A stretch of 64,000 nt of DNA from Elusimicrobiota bacterium (GCA_026388155.1 JAPLKI010000007.1:121690-185689); one strand, 5' to 3'. Positions 49,363 to 58,712 are shown, counted from the first letter of the stretch. Notes: generated by a model from the sequence alone, not told the origin. Numbers and translations: made by a program.

Positions 49363-51363
49363 CTATGACAGCTGATAACTCATCTGCCGCCCTTCCCAGA
49401 TAACCCTGGCGGTAACGGTTTTAGAGGCGCCCTCTGATCTCTTAAGCATACCCCAGGCCATAGCCAGTTTTTCAAGCTGCGTCTCGGCTCCGAAAGAGCC
49501 TGACACGCCCATTACTATTTCGTCCACCCCCGCGGCCTGGGCTATATGGGCTATAGAGTAGAACGGATCATTTGAAAACATAAAGAACGGCTTTACGGTC
49601 TTGCCGTATTTTTCGGCCATAAGCACCACGGCGCGGAAAAGTTCTTTATCGTCCTCGCCCATGGTCTCCTGGCCGGTTGCGATGCCGCGCGCGATCTTTG
49701 CGCTCAACACTATTATGTCCGTGGTTGCGTCGTCCACTGTTTCAAGCACGGTTTTTAAATGCAGAAGATTGTTGGGGTTTCTGGCCGGGATCAGCACGCA
49801 CCGGGGCTTTTTGAGTTCAGGAATAATGGTGTTAATATCGGCCTCACAGCGCATATTCAACTTTTCTTCGGCATCTTCGTCCGGAGCATAAAGCTGAGCC
49901 TTTTTCTGATTCAGCTTTTCAGAAATATGGAAGATGGTAAAAAATGTCACAGTGAAAAGCACACCGCCGATGGTGGCGATTTTTTTTGTGAGCATGTTCA
50001 TGCCGGTGGCGGCAAGCAATACCAGTAGTACCGCCGTAAGTCCGATGGGCACATAAACATTGTCCACTTTGATATTGCCCGGGAACATCCAGTCGCGCTT
50101 CTCGTCGCTCTTTTTAAAGCGAAGGATTATCATGGACGCCGTGTTGAAAGTCAGGCTCCAAAGCACGCCGAAAGCGTAAGCCTCGCCAAGCAGAAAAATG
50201 TCGCCTCCGGAAATAAGGATGATAAGGATCTGGGTTATAGCGATTATATTCGTTATGCGGTGAGTGGTGCCGTATTTATGGTGCAGATGCCGGAACCAGT
50301 CGTGCAGAATGCCGTCCTCCGCCACGCGGTTCAGCACGCCGTTGGAGCCGACGAAAGAGGTGTTGACCGCGCCCACAAGTATAAGCGCGCCCGAGAGCAC
50401 CACCGCGGACTGCATAGCCAGCCTTGCCCAATAGGGGCCGGAAAGCTCGAACGCAAGGCCGCTCAGCAGATTATCGGAGTATTTTCCGGCTATCAGGTCC
50501 GGAGGGATGATAAGGGCCGCGACAAAGGTAAGAACTCCCGTGAAAAGCACGCTGTAAATAAAAATTGTCTTTACCGTTTTTTTCAGGTTTTTAACCTTCG
50601 GGTCCTCAATTTCACGGTAAACCTGGGCAAGAGTCTCTATCCCGCTCAAAGCAAGTATGGAATGGCCGAAAGCCATTATTATGCCGATAATCCCGGCAGT
50701 CTTAAGCCAGGGGAAATTTACGGTCCAGCCCAGAGCCTCCGGGCTGAATTGAGGCCGCAGCGGCGGAAGAGAAAAACCCCTGATATAAAGCGTGGTTCCC
50801 GCCCAGGCCATCAAAATTACGGCGACCACTGTTACGAAACCTATTATTTTGATATTGTTATCGGCGGATTCTTCCACGCCGCGGATATTTTCCCGCCAGA
50901 AATAAGCCGTTACCAGCACCGCGAAAAGCATCGCGCAGGCTCTTGAAGGCATTTGCCAGCCGATATTTACAAGCGGCATCAAATTTTCCAGCAGGCTGGC
51001 CAGGTAAAGTCCCGCGGTAACGGAACTTATGGGCCCGGTAAGCAGATAATCAAAAATAAGGGCCGAGACCGAGAGTTTGGCCATTACCTTGCCCATCGCC
51101 TCTTTGACCACCACATAAACCCCGCCGCGCACGAACATAATGCAGGATTCGGTGTAAACACCGAGCATTAGTCCGGCAAACAACATAACGCCCATTATGT
51201 ACCAGGGAAAAGCGGGGCCAAAGGCCTTCGAAGCTATGCCGCCGGCGTAATAAGCGCTTGAGCCGAAATCGCAAAGCACTATGGAAGCGGCCTTCCAGAA
51301 AGAAATAAAGCTGAGCATGGCGGTGCTCAGCACAAAAACCTGTTTAAATTTGTTCGGGACCAT
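49363..51363 (-). CDS. APC-superfamily permease with cytosolic C-terminal domain
   Basis: The 666-residue protein has about 12 membrane helices to residue 480. It begins with an APC-type first helix region and contains GHSILALSGIETLAQVYREIE near residue 250. The last 170 residues form a soluble, UspA-like domain (CVLIPARNPNNLLHLKTVLE; GVDEIVMGVSGSFGAETQLE). It probably imports an amino acid or amine under control of the attached domain. The substrate is unknown. Confidence 0.83.
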   Translation of the reverse strand: MVPNKFKQVFVLSTAMLSFISFWKAASIVLCDFGSSAYYAGGIASKAFGPAFPWYIMGVMLFAGLMLGVYTESCIMFVRGGVYVVVKEAMGKVMAKLSVSALIFDYLLTGPISSVTAGLYLASLLENLMPLVNIGWQMPSRACAMLFAVLVTAYFWRENIRGVEESADNNIKIIGFVTVVAVILMAWAGTTLYIRGFSLPPLRPQFSPEALGWTVNFPWLKTAGIIGIIMAFGHSILALSGIETLAQVYREIEDPKVKNLKKTVKTIFIYSVLFTGVLTFVAALIIPPDLIAGKYSDNLLSGLAFELSGPYWARLAMQSAVVLSGALILVGAVNTSFVGSNGVLNRVAEDGILHDWFRHLHHKYGTTHRITNIIAITQILIILISGGDIFLLGEAYAFGVLWSLTFNTASMIILRFKKSDEKRDWMFPGNIKVDNVYVPIGLTAVLLVLLAATGMNMLTKKIATIGGVLFTVTFFTIFHISEKLNQKKAQLYAPDEDAEEKLNMRCEADINTIIPELKKPRCVLIPARNPNNLLHLKTVLETVDDATTDIIVLSAKIARGIATGQETMGEDDKELFRAVVLMAEKYGKTVKPFFMFSNDPFYSIAHIAQAAGVDEIVMGVSGSFGAETQLEKLAMAWGMLKRSEGASKTVTARVIWEGRQMSYQLS

Positions 51364-51432
51364 AAAAGTTCTGTTCTTCAGTGATTATATATATTTTGAC
51401 GGCGGGAAAGTATTTCTGCGAGGCTCACTAAT

Positions 51433-51906
51433 TTAAGCGGCGCTTTTAAGCAGGTCGCAGACCGCCTCGGGTGAGCCGGTTGCAAGCAGGGTTTCAATGA
51501 AGGCGGGCTGGAAAATACGGGAAAGCTTTGAAAGCATATTAAGGTGTTTCTGAAAAAAAGCCGGTTTATTGGGGGACAACAGGAGCATGACCGCTTTTAC
51601 CGTGAGCCCTGAGCTTTTATCCTGAAAACCGGCAGGCAGCAGGCCAAGCGCCATATAGAACCTGTCAATTTCAGTGAATTTGGCATGCGGGATGTAAAAC
51701 CCGGTTTCAAGCACTTGGTTTAATCTTTCAACCTCAGCCACTTTCTGGGAAAGCATTTTGCCTGTAATGAGGGTTCCGAGCTGGGGATAAATTTTTTCAG
51801 TCAGGAAAGCCACGGCGCTTTCCCTTGAAAATTCGTCTTTGAGGAAGAACACATTTTCCGGATTTAGCAGGTAGGCAAAACTCACGCTGTCCAACTGTTT
51901 TATCAT
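51433..51906 (-). CDS. PTS EIIA-Ntr-like protein
   Basis: The 157-residue product resembles the fructose/nitrogen-type EIIA (PtsN) domain. It has the active His in FYIPHAKF near residue 76, and a C-terminal helical stretch LSKLSRIFQPAFIETLLATG. It may take phosphate from a PTS phosphorelay and regulate a partner. No HPr or EI genes are nearby. It sits directly upstream of the APC transporter gene in the same direction, with 69 bases between, so it may regulate it. Confidence 0.75.
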   Translation of the reverse strand: MIKQLDSVSFAYLLNPENVFFLKDEFSRESAVAFLTEKIYPQLGTLITGKMLSQKVAEVERLNQVLETGFYIPHAKFTEIDRFYMALGLLPAGFQDKSSGLTVKAVMLLLSPNKPAFFQKHLNMLSKLSRIFQPAFIETLLATGSPEAVCDLLKSAA

Positions 51907-52010
51907 AGAGGGCGGCTACAAAGCTTCTGAAGTTATATGTTATCATTTATTCCGGCTCGCGGTCAATTTACAGCAGAAAATAGGGACTGGAGGTCAGGCT
52001 GGAAGAGCGG

Positions 52011-52847
52011 ATGAGGAAGAAAAAGATGACGGATGATGAAGCCGCGGCGGCAGGTGTTGACAGAGGGGGTACCTGGACAAGGCTTTCCTGCGTTAACTCA
52101 CGGGGAATTGAACTGCGCGGAACGCGTTTTCCCACCTCGGAACTGGGCCGGCTCGCAGCGCGGCTTGAAAAGGAATTCAAAAAATTAAAACTGAAAGCTG
52201 ATCTGCCGCTTATAATAGCCACCAGGGGGGCGTTTTCAAAAAAATGGAAGAGAGATTTTTTGTTTAAAGCCGCCAGCGGGCGCTTTAACCTGCTGGATGT
52301 CATCTCCGACGCCGAGGCCGCCCATTTCGCCGCTTTCGGCGGAAAAGAGGGACTGCTTCTGATAGCGGGCACCGGCGCAGTGGCATTTTACAGGGATAGC
52401 GCGGCCAGGCTGATTAAAACAGGCGGCCATAACCCCGCGGGCGGCGACCCCGGCTCAGGCCGCTGGCTGGGGAGGCAATACCTGAAAAAGCTTAACAAGT
52501 CCCTTACCACAGGACTGAGCCATGGCCAGACCGCCGCTTATGCCGCAACGCTGATCGCCGCGGCGGAGAAAAAAGCGGGTTGGCAGCGCGAACTGGTATC
52601 GCGCGCCCAAAACAGTCTGGCCGGACTGATTATCAAAAGTCTGAAAACCTCTTCCCGGGCCAAAAAAGTTAAAGTCGTGCTGACCGGCGGCCTTATAAAA
52701 AACAAGTTTTTCAGAAGGGGGCTCGTACAAAGGGCAAGAAAGCGCGTGCCGGTGAAGCTTGTTTTCACCGTCCTGAAAACCACAGCCCAGACGGCCGCCG
52801 CGCGCATGGCGCTCAGGAAACAGCGCGCCATAGGCCATACGCCATAA
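52011..52847 (+). CDS. BadF/BadG-type sugar kinase (N-acetylglucosamine kinase-like)
   Basis: The 278-residue protein has the ASKHA fold: AGVDRGGTWTRLSCV (phosphate 1), LLLIAGTGAVAFYRD, GGDPGSGRWLGRQYL and VKVVLTGGLIKN. This is the pattern of GlcNAc kinases of the BadF/BadG family. It probably phosphorylates an amino sugar using ATP. The last residues (RAIGHTP) are encoded by a repeat with GCCATAGGCCATACGCC. The next gene starts 25 bases on. Confidence 0.82.
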   Translation: MRKKKMTDDEAAAAGVDRGGTWTRLSCVNSRGIELRGTRFPTSELGRLAARLEKEFKKLKLKADLPLIIATRGAFSKKWKRDFLFKAASGRFNLLDVISDAEAAHFAAFGGKEGLLLIAGTGAVAFYRDSAARLIKTGGHNPAGGDPGSGRWLGRQYLKKLNKSLTTGLSHGQTAAYAATLIAAAEKKAGWQRELVSRAQNSLAGLIIKSLKTSSRAKKVKVVLTGGLIKNKFFRRGLVQRARKRVPVKLVFTVLKTTAQTAAARMALRKQRAIGHTP

Positions 52848-52857
52848 GCCTGAAAAA
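52826..52857. repeat. GCCATACGCCATAAGCC repeat at kinase 3' end
   Basis: The segment GCCATAGGCCATACGCCATA is the same arm sequence as in the palindrome at 63680-63790. It forms the stop-proximal part of the BadF-type gene. Confidence 0.6.
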
Positions 52858-52872
52858 AGGGCGGACAAAACC

Positions 52873-53676
52873 ATGAAAGAATTATCGGTGCTTAACAAAG
52901 CCCTGGCGGAAGGCGGCAAAATACTTTCGGCTAAATTCGGCAAAGTCGGCTATCGTCTGAAAGGCCGGGCCAACCTGCTTACGGAAGCAGACCTGGCTTC
53001 GCAGGAAAAAGTGAAAGCGGTAATACGCTCCGCGTTTCCCAAAGACGGCTTCCTGGCCGAGGAAGACGAAACCCCGGACCTTTCCGCCAGGCGTATCTGG
53101 GTTATTGATCCGCTTGACGGTACCACCAATTACGCGCACGGATTCCCCGCCGCCGCGGTCTCCATAGCGCTTGCGGCCGGAGGCAAAATATTAGTTGGCG
53201 GAGTTTGCGACCCTTTCAGGCGGGAGGTGTTTACGGCCCGGCGCGGGGGCGGCGCTTTTCTTAACGGCAGGCGCCTTGCTGTTTCAAAAGTTCCTTTCCT
53301 TTCAAAAGCCCTTCTGGCAACCGGATTTGCCTATGACCGGGCCGAGAAAGCCGATTTTTACTGCTCTTTTTTTTCGGACTTCATGAAGCTCTCTCACGAT
53401 GTGCGGCGCATGGGAGCGGCCTCGCTTGACCTGGCGTGGCTCGCCGCGGGCCGCACCGACGGATACTGGGAATTCGGCCTTAAGTCCTGGGACGTGGCGG
53501 CGGGCAAACTTTTGGTGGAGGAGGCGGGCGGGCGGGTGAGCGATTTTTCAGGCGGGCCCTGGAAGGAACTTGCGGCCTACGGCTCACAAACGCTGGCTAC
53601 CAACGGTTTTTTGCACGCGGAAATGCTCAGGCGGATAACCCGAATCCTGAAATCAGAACAGATTCCTATACTGTAA
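52873..53676 (+). CDS. suhB: Inositol-monophosphatase family phosphatase
   Basis: The 267-residue enzyme has GRANLLTEADLASQEKV, AEEDE, VIDPLDGTTNYAHGFP and the C-terminal SWDVAAGKLLVEEAGG. All are metal-binding motifs of the IMPase/SuhB family. It removes phosphate from inositol-1-P or a similar sugar phosphate. Substrate in this organism is unknown. It follows the sugar kinase in the same direction. Confidence 0.88.
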   Translation: MKELSVLNKALAEGGKILSAKFGKVGYRLKGRANLLTEADLASQEKVKAVIRSAFPKDGFLAEEDETPDLSARRIWVIDPLDGTTNYAHGFPAAAVSIALAAGGKILVGGVCDPFRREVFTARRGGGAFLNGRRLAVSKVPFLSKALLATGFAYDRAEKADFYCSFFSDFMKLSHDVRRMGAASLDLAWLAAGRTDGYWEFGLKSWDVAAGKLLVEEAGGRVSDFSGGPWKELAAYGSQTLATNGFLHAEMLRRITRILKSEQIPIL

Positions 53677-53697
53677 TCAGGGAAACAAAAAAGCACA

Positions 53698-53802
53698 GGA
53701 TTCTCCGCGGCAACGGGTCGGGAATTTCCAGCACCCCTTCCCAACGGCTGAGGTGACACCGCATGGCGGTTTCCCCTGCCTATGGCGCCGGCCGCGACTG
53801 AG
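53698..53802. repeat. REP-like module at the barrel-CsgG gene 3' end
   Basis: Contains the AGGTGACACCGCATGGCGGT palindrome (53751-53777) and a divergent CCTATGGCGCCGGCCGCG copy of the CTCTGGCG module (53779-53802). The latter encodes the C-terminal residues of the convergent gene. Confidence 0.72.
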
Positions 53803-55294
53803 GATCGCTTTCTGTATCCCCTGTGCTGAAAAGGTCCGCAACGAGTTCTCTGGCAGCCTGCCTGAAAAAATATTCCTCATCCGCTCCAGTCTTTGCCGAA
53901 CGCAAAATCTTGCCGCTTGAAACTTCCACTACCTTTGCCGTAAACAGATATTTTTCAGCCTCCTTTGAGACAATACCTGAAACGGCCAGTTCGGCCCCGG
54001 CCAGGCGGCCAAGTTCTCCGGCGGCGGAATCTTCGGAAAACCCCGCGTAGGCTATCTTTTTTTCAGCCAGTATAAAGTCAAGTTTCTGGCGTTCGATTAT
54101 TTCAAAAGCGTCCGTAAGAACAAGCTCGGCTTCAAAAAGATTCCTGAACACTTCCGCCTGAGTCTCAGTAACGCCGGTCCCGTTTTCAAAAGGAGCCACG
54201 ACAATAGTGGCGTTTTCGGACACCGGTTTTTGATCGGCGGCCTTAGCCGTTTTTACTCCTGAAAATCGCCAGGAAATTTCAGTCCTGTGGGTGGAGCCAA
54301 GCTCTCCGTAAGGAACAAAGGCGTAATCGAATTCCAAAGCGCCCAGTTTCAGGCCGAAACCGCCGGCAAAAGTCCCGAGAGCGCCGAGGTCGGAATAATT
54401 TTTAAAATTCACGCCGCCGCGCACAACAAGGCCGGAAACACCGGCCTGCCGCGGGCCTCTGGCGCTGTCCGCGGCTGAGACACCGGCCTGCCGCTCCTTC
54501 CCGACGGCTGAGGAGGAAGGCGGAGTAAAAACCAAAAACCATTCGCCGGCTATTATCATGTAGGGTGAATGGTCGCACGGCAGGCGCCCCTCAAGCAAAA
54601 TATCAAAATTAGGAGTATACTTCCGTTTCAGGCCGCCGCCAAGCTCAAGCGGAAGAGGAGCCCGTTCAGAACCAAGTCTCAGCGGGGCGCCGACATTCCT
54701 GACGGCAAGCGAAAATTCAGTTTTGGCACGCCCCTGCTCCCTGAAAATCAAACCGGCGTCAAACGCCACGGAAGCGGCGGAGGCCTCGGCCAATTTTGAT
54801 TTAATAAACTTAACCCCAAAGCCGAAATCGGTCAAGCCATAACGGTGCGCGAAAGCCGCGCCTAAAGCCGAATCATAGGCCGGAAATCCCCCAAGCGGAT
54901 CTCCCATCGCGTTATATTTTCCCATCCCCGGAGAAGAATTGTTATAAAGCGCGCCCGCGGCGAACGCGCCATATCGCGAACCCCTTACAAGAGAAGCTCC
55001 GGTACGGTAAGAGCCTTCAAGCAGGCTTTCATAATCAAGTGAGGCTGAAACCAGTCCTTTTGGCGCGTAAGCGAGCCCCGCCGGATTGCAGAAAAAAGAC
55101 TGCGGACCGTTCTGCGTAAGGCAGGCGCCGGCCAGCCCTTCAAAGCGCGCCGAGGGAGGGGTTTTAAGGAAAGACGCCGAGGTAAGCCCGCGCGAATCGT
55201 TTCCAAAAGACTTTTCGGGCAGCAAAGCTCCAAAGACCGAAGCGCGGCCGGATAAAAACGCGGCGGCGCAAAGCAGGCAAATCCTTATTTTCAC
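53780..55294 (-). CDS. PorV/UPF0164-like outer-membrane barrel fused to a CsgG-like domain
   Basis: The 504-residue protein has a signal peptide and a PorV/PorQ-type barrel (about 40-345). It opens TSASFLKTPPSARFEGLAGA, with PQSFFCNPAGLAY, the usual lead motif of that family. After KAADQKPVSE comes a CsgG-like domain (VVAPFENGTGVTETQAEVF, then FEIIERQKLDFILAEKKI). A repeat inside (54437-54510) encodes tandem RQAGVSAADSARG-type residues in a barrel loop. It may be an outer-membrane platform; its role is unknown. Confidence 0.75.
   Translation of the reverse strand: MKIRICLLCAAAFLSGRASVFGALLPEKSFGNDSRGLTSASFLKTPPSARFEGLAGACLTQNGPQSFFCNPAGLAYAPKGLVSASLDYESLLEGSYRTGASLVRGSRYGAFAAGALYNNSSPGMGKYNAMGDPLGGFPAYDSALGAAFAHRYGLTDFGFGVKFIKSKLAEASAASVAFDAGLIFREQGRAKTEFSLAVRNVGAPLRLGSERAPLPLELGGGLKRKYTPNFDILLEGRLPCDHSPYMIIAGEWFLVFTPPSSSAVGKERQAGVSAADSARGPRQAGVSGLVVRGGVNFKNYSDLGALGTFAGGFGLKLGALEFDYAFVPYGELGSTHRTEISWRFSGVKTAKAADQKPVSENATIVVAPFENGTGVTETQAEVFRNLFEAELVLTDAFEIIERQKLDFILAEKKIAYAGFSEDSAAGELGRLAGAELAVSGIVSKEAEKYLFTAKVVEVSSGKILRSAKTGADEEYFFRQAARELVADLFSTGDTESDPQSRPAP
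54437..54510. repeat. GC-rich module inside the barrel-CsgG gene
   Basis: Two copies of ACACCGGCCTGCCGC flank a CCTCTGGCGCTGTCCGCGG module (54456-54479). That module is found at 26174 and, inverted, at 44880. The reading frame remains open through the insertion. Confidence 0.75.
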
Positions 55295-55818
55295 TTTTTT
55301 ATATCGGACAGCAGGTATTCTATTCTCGCCTTTATTTTTTCTTTGTCCAGCGATTCCAGGTCGGAGAGGATATCTTCCAAAAATTTGGCGGTAAAATCGT
55401 TGTTGCCCTTGCCCTTTGAAACAGAGGCTTCAATATTTTTAAGCCGCGCGTCCAGGCTGGAAAGCCCCTCATAAATGCCTTTCACGAAAGCTTCGGCCAT
55501 GTTGGCGTCCGAGCCGCCGCGGGCGTCAGGTCCGGCGCCAGGCAAAGGGGCCGGCTGTTCCTCGGTCGCGGACGGTCCGCCTAAGGCGGAGCCGGCCGGG
55601 ATCTCGGACTGTTGGGCGGACGGGATTTCAGGCTCGGACTCAGGCCCGGGCAAGTCAGCCGACGGTTCCCCGTCAGGGACTTCGTCAAACGCGTCTGAAT
55701 TTTTCAATTCAACATAGCGCCTTATGGAGTAAACGAGAAAAAAAAGCGAGGCCGCAAAAACCGCCGCGGCGGCGTAAAACACAGGGTCCAGCCAAACGGT
55801 GTAAATGTTGAATTTCAT
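55291..55818 (-). CDS. Membrane-anchored protein with Pro/Ser-rich linker and C-terminal coiled coil
   Basis: The 175-residue product has one membrane helix (about 12-32), a long Pro/Glu/Ser/Ala-rich low-complexity stretch (about 40-105), and helices with heptad character to the end (SSLDARLKNIEASVSKGKG; ILSDLESLDKEKIKARIE). Its stop overlaps the start of the barrel-CsgG gene (ATGA), so they are coupled. Function unknown; it may link the barrel protein to the inner membrane or a motor. Confidence 0.68.
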   Translation of the reverse strand: MKFNIYTVWLDPVFYAAAAVFAASLFFLVYSIRRYVELKNSDAFDEVPDGEPSADLPGPESEPEIPSAQQSEIPAGSALGGPSATEEQPAPLPGAGPDARGGSDANMAEAFVKGIYEGLSSLDARLKNIEASVSKGKGNNDFTAKFLEDILSDLESLDKEKIKARIEYLLSDIKK

Positions 55819-55829
55819 AGAAAATTACT

Positions 55830-56669
55830 CTACAGTTTTATCTCCTGCCCTTCCCTTACGGCGAAGCATTTAGTCTTTGAACCGCTGGCTTTGAATATTT
55901 TAGTACATTCGTCCACGGCGGCGTCTATTTCCGGATCGCTGCGATCCTGGTTATGATGAAAAAGCCCCAGAACCGAAACGCCGGCCGCCAGCGCCAGGTC
56001 TACGGCCTGGCGGTAAGTGGAATGTCCCCAGGTTTTCCTGCGCGGATATTCCTGGTCCGTATAATCGGCGTCATGCACCAACAGATCAGCTCCGCGGCAG
56101 AAATCGGCGTAATTTTGCGGAGCAAGTCCGCCGGGATGAATAAAGCCCAGTTCATTGTCCGTCAGGAACACGAAAGAGCGTCCGCCCTCAAAGAACCTAT
56201 AGCCCAGGCCGCGATTGGGATGGCTCAATTCCACCGGCATAACCTTGATATTCCCCAGGTCGCAGCCGGCCTCGAACACTGAATCAAACTCAAATTTAGC
56301 CTCGATCTCCTCAAATTTAACGGGGAAACCGGGGGGCTGCATGGTTTTAGCGATGATCTCCCGCACGGCGTCCGAGGAGAAAGTACAGCCCAATATCCGT
56401 ATTCTGGTTTTTTTGCTGTAAATCGGCGCGAAAAAGGGAAAACCTATGACATGGTCCCAGTGGGAATGGGTAAAAAGCATGGTAAATTCATTATGGGGGT
56501 TTTTCAGCAGCTCTTTGCCCAGCAGACGTATGCCCGAACCGGCATCCACAATAATCAGCTCGTCCTTTTGCGATCGCAACTCAAGACAGGTGGTGCTGCC
56601 GCCGTACTTTAAATATTTTTTTCCGCACACAGGGATGCTGCCCCTGGCGCCCCAAAATTTAATTTTCAT
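55830..56669 (-). CDS. Metallo-beta-lactamase-fold hydrolase
   Basis: ATG 56669 follows GGAGGCGTG. The 279-residue protein begins MKIKFWGARGSIPVCGKKY and has the metal motif FTHSHWDHVIGFPFF near residue 70, an Asp in LLVHDADYTDQEY and a final His in FHHNQDRSD. It belongs to the MBL-fold phosphodiesterase/PhnP-RNase Z-like group. It could hydrolyse a cyclic nucleotide or phosphonate ester. The product is cytoplasmic; the substrate is unknown. Confidence 0.82.
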   Translation of the reverse strand: MKIKFWGARGSIPVCGKKYLKYGGSTTCLELRSQKDELIIVDAGSGIRLLGKELLKNPHNEFTMLFTHSHWDHVIGFPFFAPIYSKKTRIRILGCTFSSDAVREIIAKTMQPPGFPVKFEEIEAKFEFDSVFEAGCDLGNIKVMPVELSHPNRGLGYRFFEGGRSFVFLTDNELGFIHPGGLAPQNYADFCRGADLLVHDADYTDQEYPRRKTWGHSTYRQAVDLALAAGVSVLGLFHHNQDRSDPEIDAAVDECTKIFKASGSKTKCFAVREGQEIKL

Positions 56670-56767
56670 CACGCCTCCGTATATATCTTAATACAAAATG
56701 AAAAAAAATACAATTATGCGCATTTGCTTTGGCGCCGTTTCCTTAATATAATTCTCACCAGACTACC

Positions 56768-58474
56768 ATGCCCGGAAAATCCGATTACATAGCGCCTGTT
56801 TTGTTCCTTGCCATAGCGTTGTCGCTGTCGCCCTGGGCGTATAATTTTCCGCTCAATGACGACTGGGCCTACGCTGCCGGGGTAAAACATTTTATTGAAC
56901 AGGGCCGGTTCATGCTTTGCGACTGGGCGTCCGCCACCCAGTTGCTTCACATTCTTTCCGGCGTCCTTTGCGCGAAAATTTTCGGCTTCAGTTTCGCGGC
57001 GCTCAGGGTGCAGACCATATTGTTCGCCGCGGCGGGCGTGTTTGTTTTTTCAAAGCTGCTGGACGAATTTGACATAGGGCCGTTCGAGAAACTGGCGGCG
57101 GCGCTTGCCCTGTCGCTTAACCCTGTTTACCTGGTGTCGGCCAATTCTTTCATGACGGACACGCCCTACTTCTTTTTCATGCTGCTCGCGGTCTACTTCG
57201 GCGCTCTTTACCTTAAAACAGGGCGGGAGCGGCATCTTTTGTGGCTGGCGTTTTTTTCGGCCGCGGCCTTCCTCATACGGCAGCTCGCCGTGGCAATGCC
57301 GCTCGCGCTCAGCGCCGCGCTTCTTTTTGAAGGCCGTCTTAAAATTTCCCGCCTGCTTAAGATCTGGGTTCTGCCCGCGGCGGCCATGGCCGGTTACTTT
57401 CTGTGGTTTAAATATATTCACGGCCCCACGTGGGCCTCTGAAAACTATGTTTTGCTGTCAACGCTCAAGCACATTTCAAACCCCTCGATTTTCATTTCAG
57501 ACTCCTTATACCGCGTGTTTTCAGTAATGATGGAGACCGGCCTGCTGCTGCTGCCCATGGCCGCCGGCCTTTTTATAAATTATTTCCAGGTCAAATCCCA
57601 AAAGGGACTGCGTAAAGAGGCGGGCTGGATCTTTAAGTCAGGGCCCTGGCTCGCACTGACGGCCTTCGGCATTTTTACAGCTTTTAACGGCGCTCTTCCC
57701 TACCTTGAAAACACCATAAACCGGAGCGGCTTCGGAGCGCTGACGCTTTCCGGCGCCGGTTTCAAGCCCTCCGGTTTTTTTTCAAGCGATATATTCTGGT
57801 TTTCCATGACGGGGCTGGCCGCCGTTTCAGCGTCGCTGCTTGTATGCGCCTCCTGCTTTGCGCTGCGCTTTTCCAGCCCGGCGCTGCGCTTTCTCTTTTT
57901 CTGCGCCGCCTTCCACCTGGCGATTTCGCTTGCCGGAGCGAAGTTTTTTGACCGGTACCTGCTGACGATGCTGCCCTGGTTCACCCTTTCAGCCGTTGTA
58001 GCGGCTAAAAAGATGCTCCCGTCGCCAGCCTCGGGACCTAAAGGGCGTTCCGCCGTCAAGCTGCCCGGCGGCTCCGCCATAACCGCAAGCGGCAACTCTA
58101 AGTTTTTTACGCCCGTAGTGGCCGTAACGCTTGCGCTGGCGGCTCTGGTAAGCTGGGCGGGGGTGAAAGATTACCTTTCCTGGAATGGAGCGAAGTGGGA
58201 ACTGGCCGCAAGGCCCCGCGCCGGCCTCAAACCGGAGGAAATTGTAAACGGCTTTGACTATGAGGCCTGGTTCACCTATGATAAAAACATGGCCTACCTG
58301 AAAACCATGAAACCTCTTAAAATGATAGACGAATGGGAATGGCAAAAGATGAACAATTACAAGGCCATTGTGTCTTTCAGCCAGGACCCTCGTTTTGAAA
58401 CCATAGACAAGATCGAATACACCACCCCCCTGTCCTCAAAAAAAGGCGTCCTTTACCTGTTGCGCTTTCAGTAA
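56768..58474 (+). CDS. Membrane glycosyltransferase (GT39/ArnT-like)
   Basis: The 568-residue protein has about 11-12 membrane helices. The acidic pair in NFPLNDDWAYAAGVKHFIEQ near residue 32 is the GT-C catalytic Asp of the first loop. Later VSANSFMTDTPYFFFMLLAV also fits the family. These enzymes move a sugar from a polyprenyl phosphate to a lipid or protein at the outer face of the inner membrane. The acceptor is unknown. It diverges from the MBL gene. Confidence 0.75.
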   Translation: MPGKSDYIAPVLFLAIALSLSPWAYNFPLNDDWAYAAGVKHFIEQGRFMLCDWASATQLLHILSGVLCAKIFGFSFAALRVQTILFAAAGVFVFSKLLDEFDIGPFEKLAAALALSLNPVYLVSANSFMTDTPYFFFMLLAVYFGALYLKTGRERHLLWLAFFSAAAFLIRQLAVAMPLALSAALLFEGRLKISRLLKIWVLPAAAMAGYFLWFKYIHGPTWASENYVLLSTLKHISNPSIFISDSLYRVFSVMMETGLLLLPMAAGLFINYFQVKSQKGLRKEAGWIFKSGPWLALTAFGIFTAFNGALPYLENTINRSGFGALTLSGAGFKPSGFFSSDIFWFSMTGLAAVSASLLVCASCFALRFSSPALRFLFFCAAFHLAISLAGAKFFDRYLLTMLPWFTLSAVVAAKKMLPSPASGPKGRSAVKLPGGSAITASGNSKFFTPVVAVTLALAALVSWAGVKDYLSWNGAKWELAARPRAGLKPEEIVNGFDYEAWFTYDKNMAYLKTMKPLKMIDEWEWQKMNNYKAIVSFSQDPRFETIDKIEYTTPLSSKKGVLYLLRFQ

Positions 58475-58712
58475 TTCGGGTGTTTATAACGGGTTTATAT
58501 ATACAACTGACCGGCATAATGCGTGCTTCCGCCTTGACCGCGGGCAGCCTGAGCCTGCCGCCGTTTCAAAATCATTTTTCAAAAGCGCGTCTAAATTTAT
58601 GGATTAATGCGCCGCTTTTTAATATAATGGGTTTATGACATTAACTTGTCGCTGACCGATTTTATTCCTTCAGCGTTCCGTTTTAAAATCAACAAACACG
58701 AGGTAAACTAAA

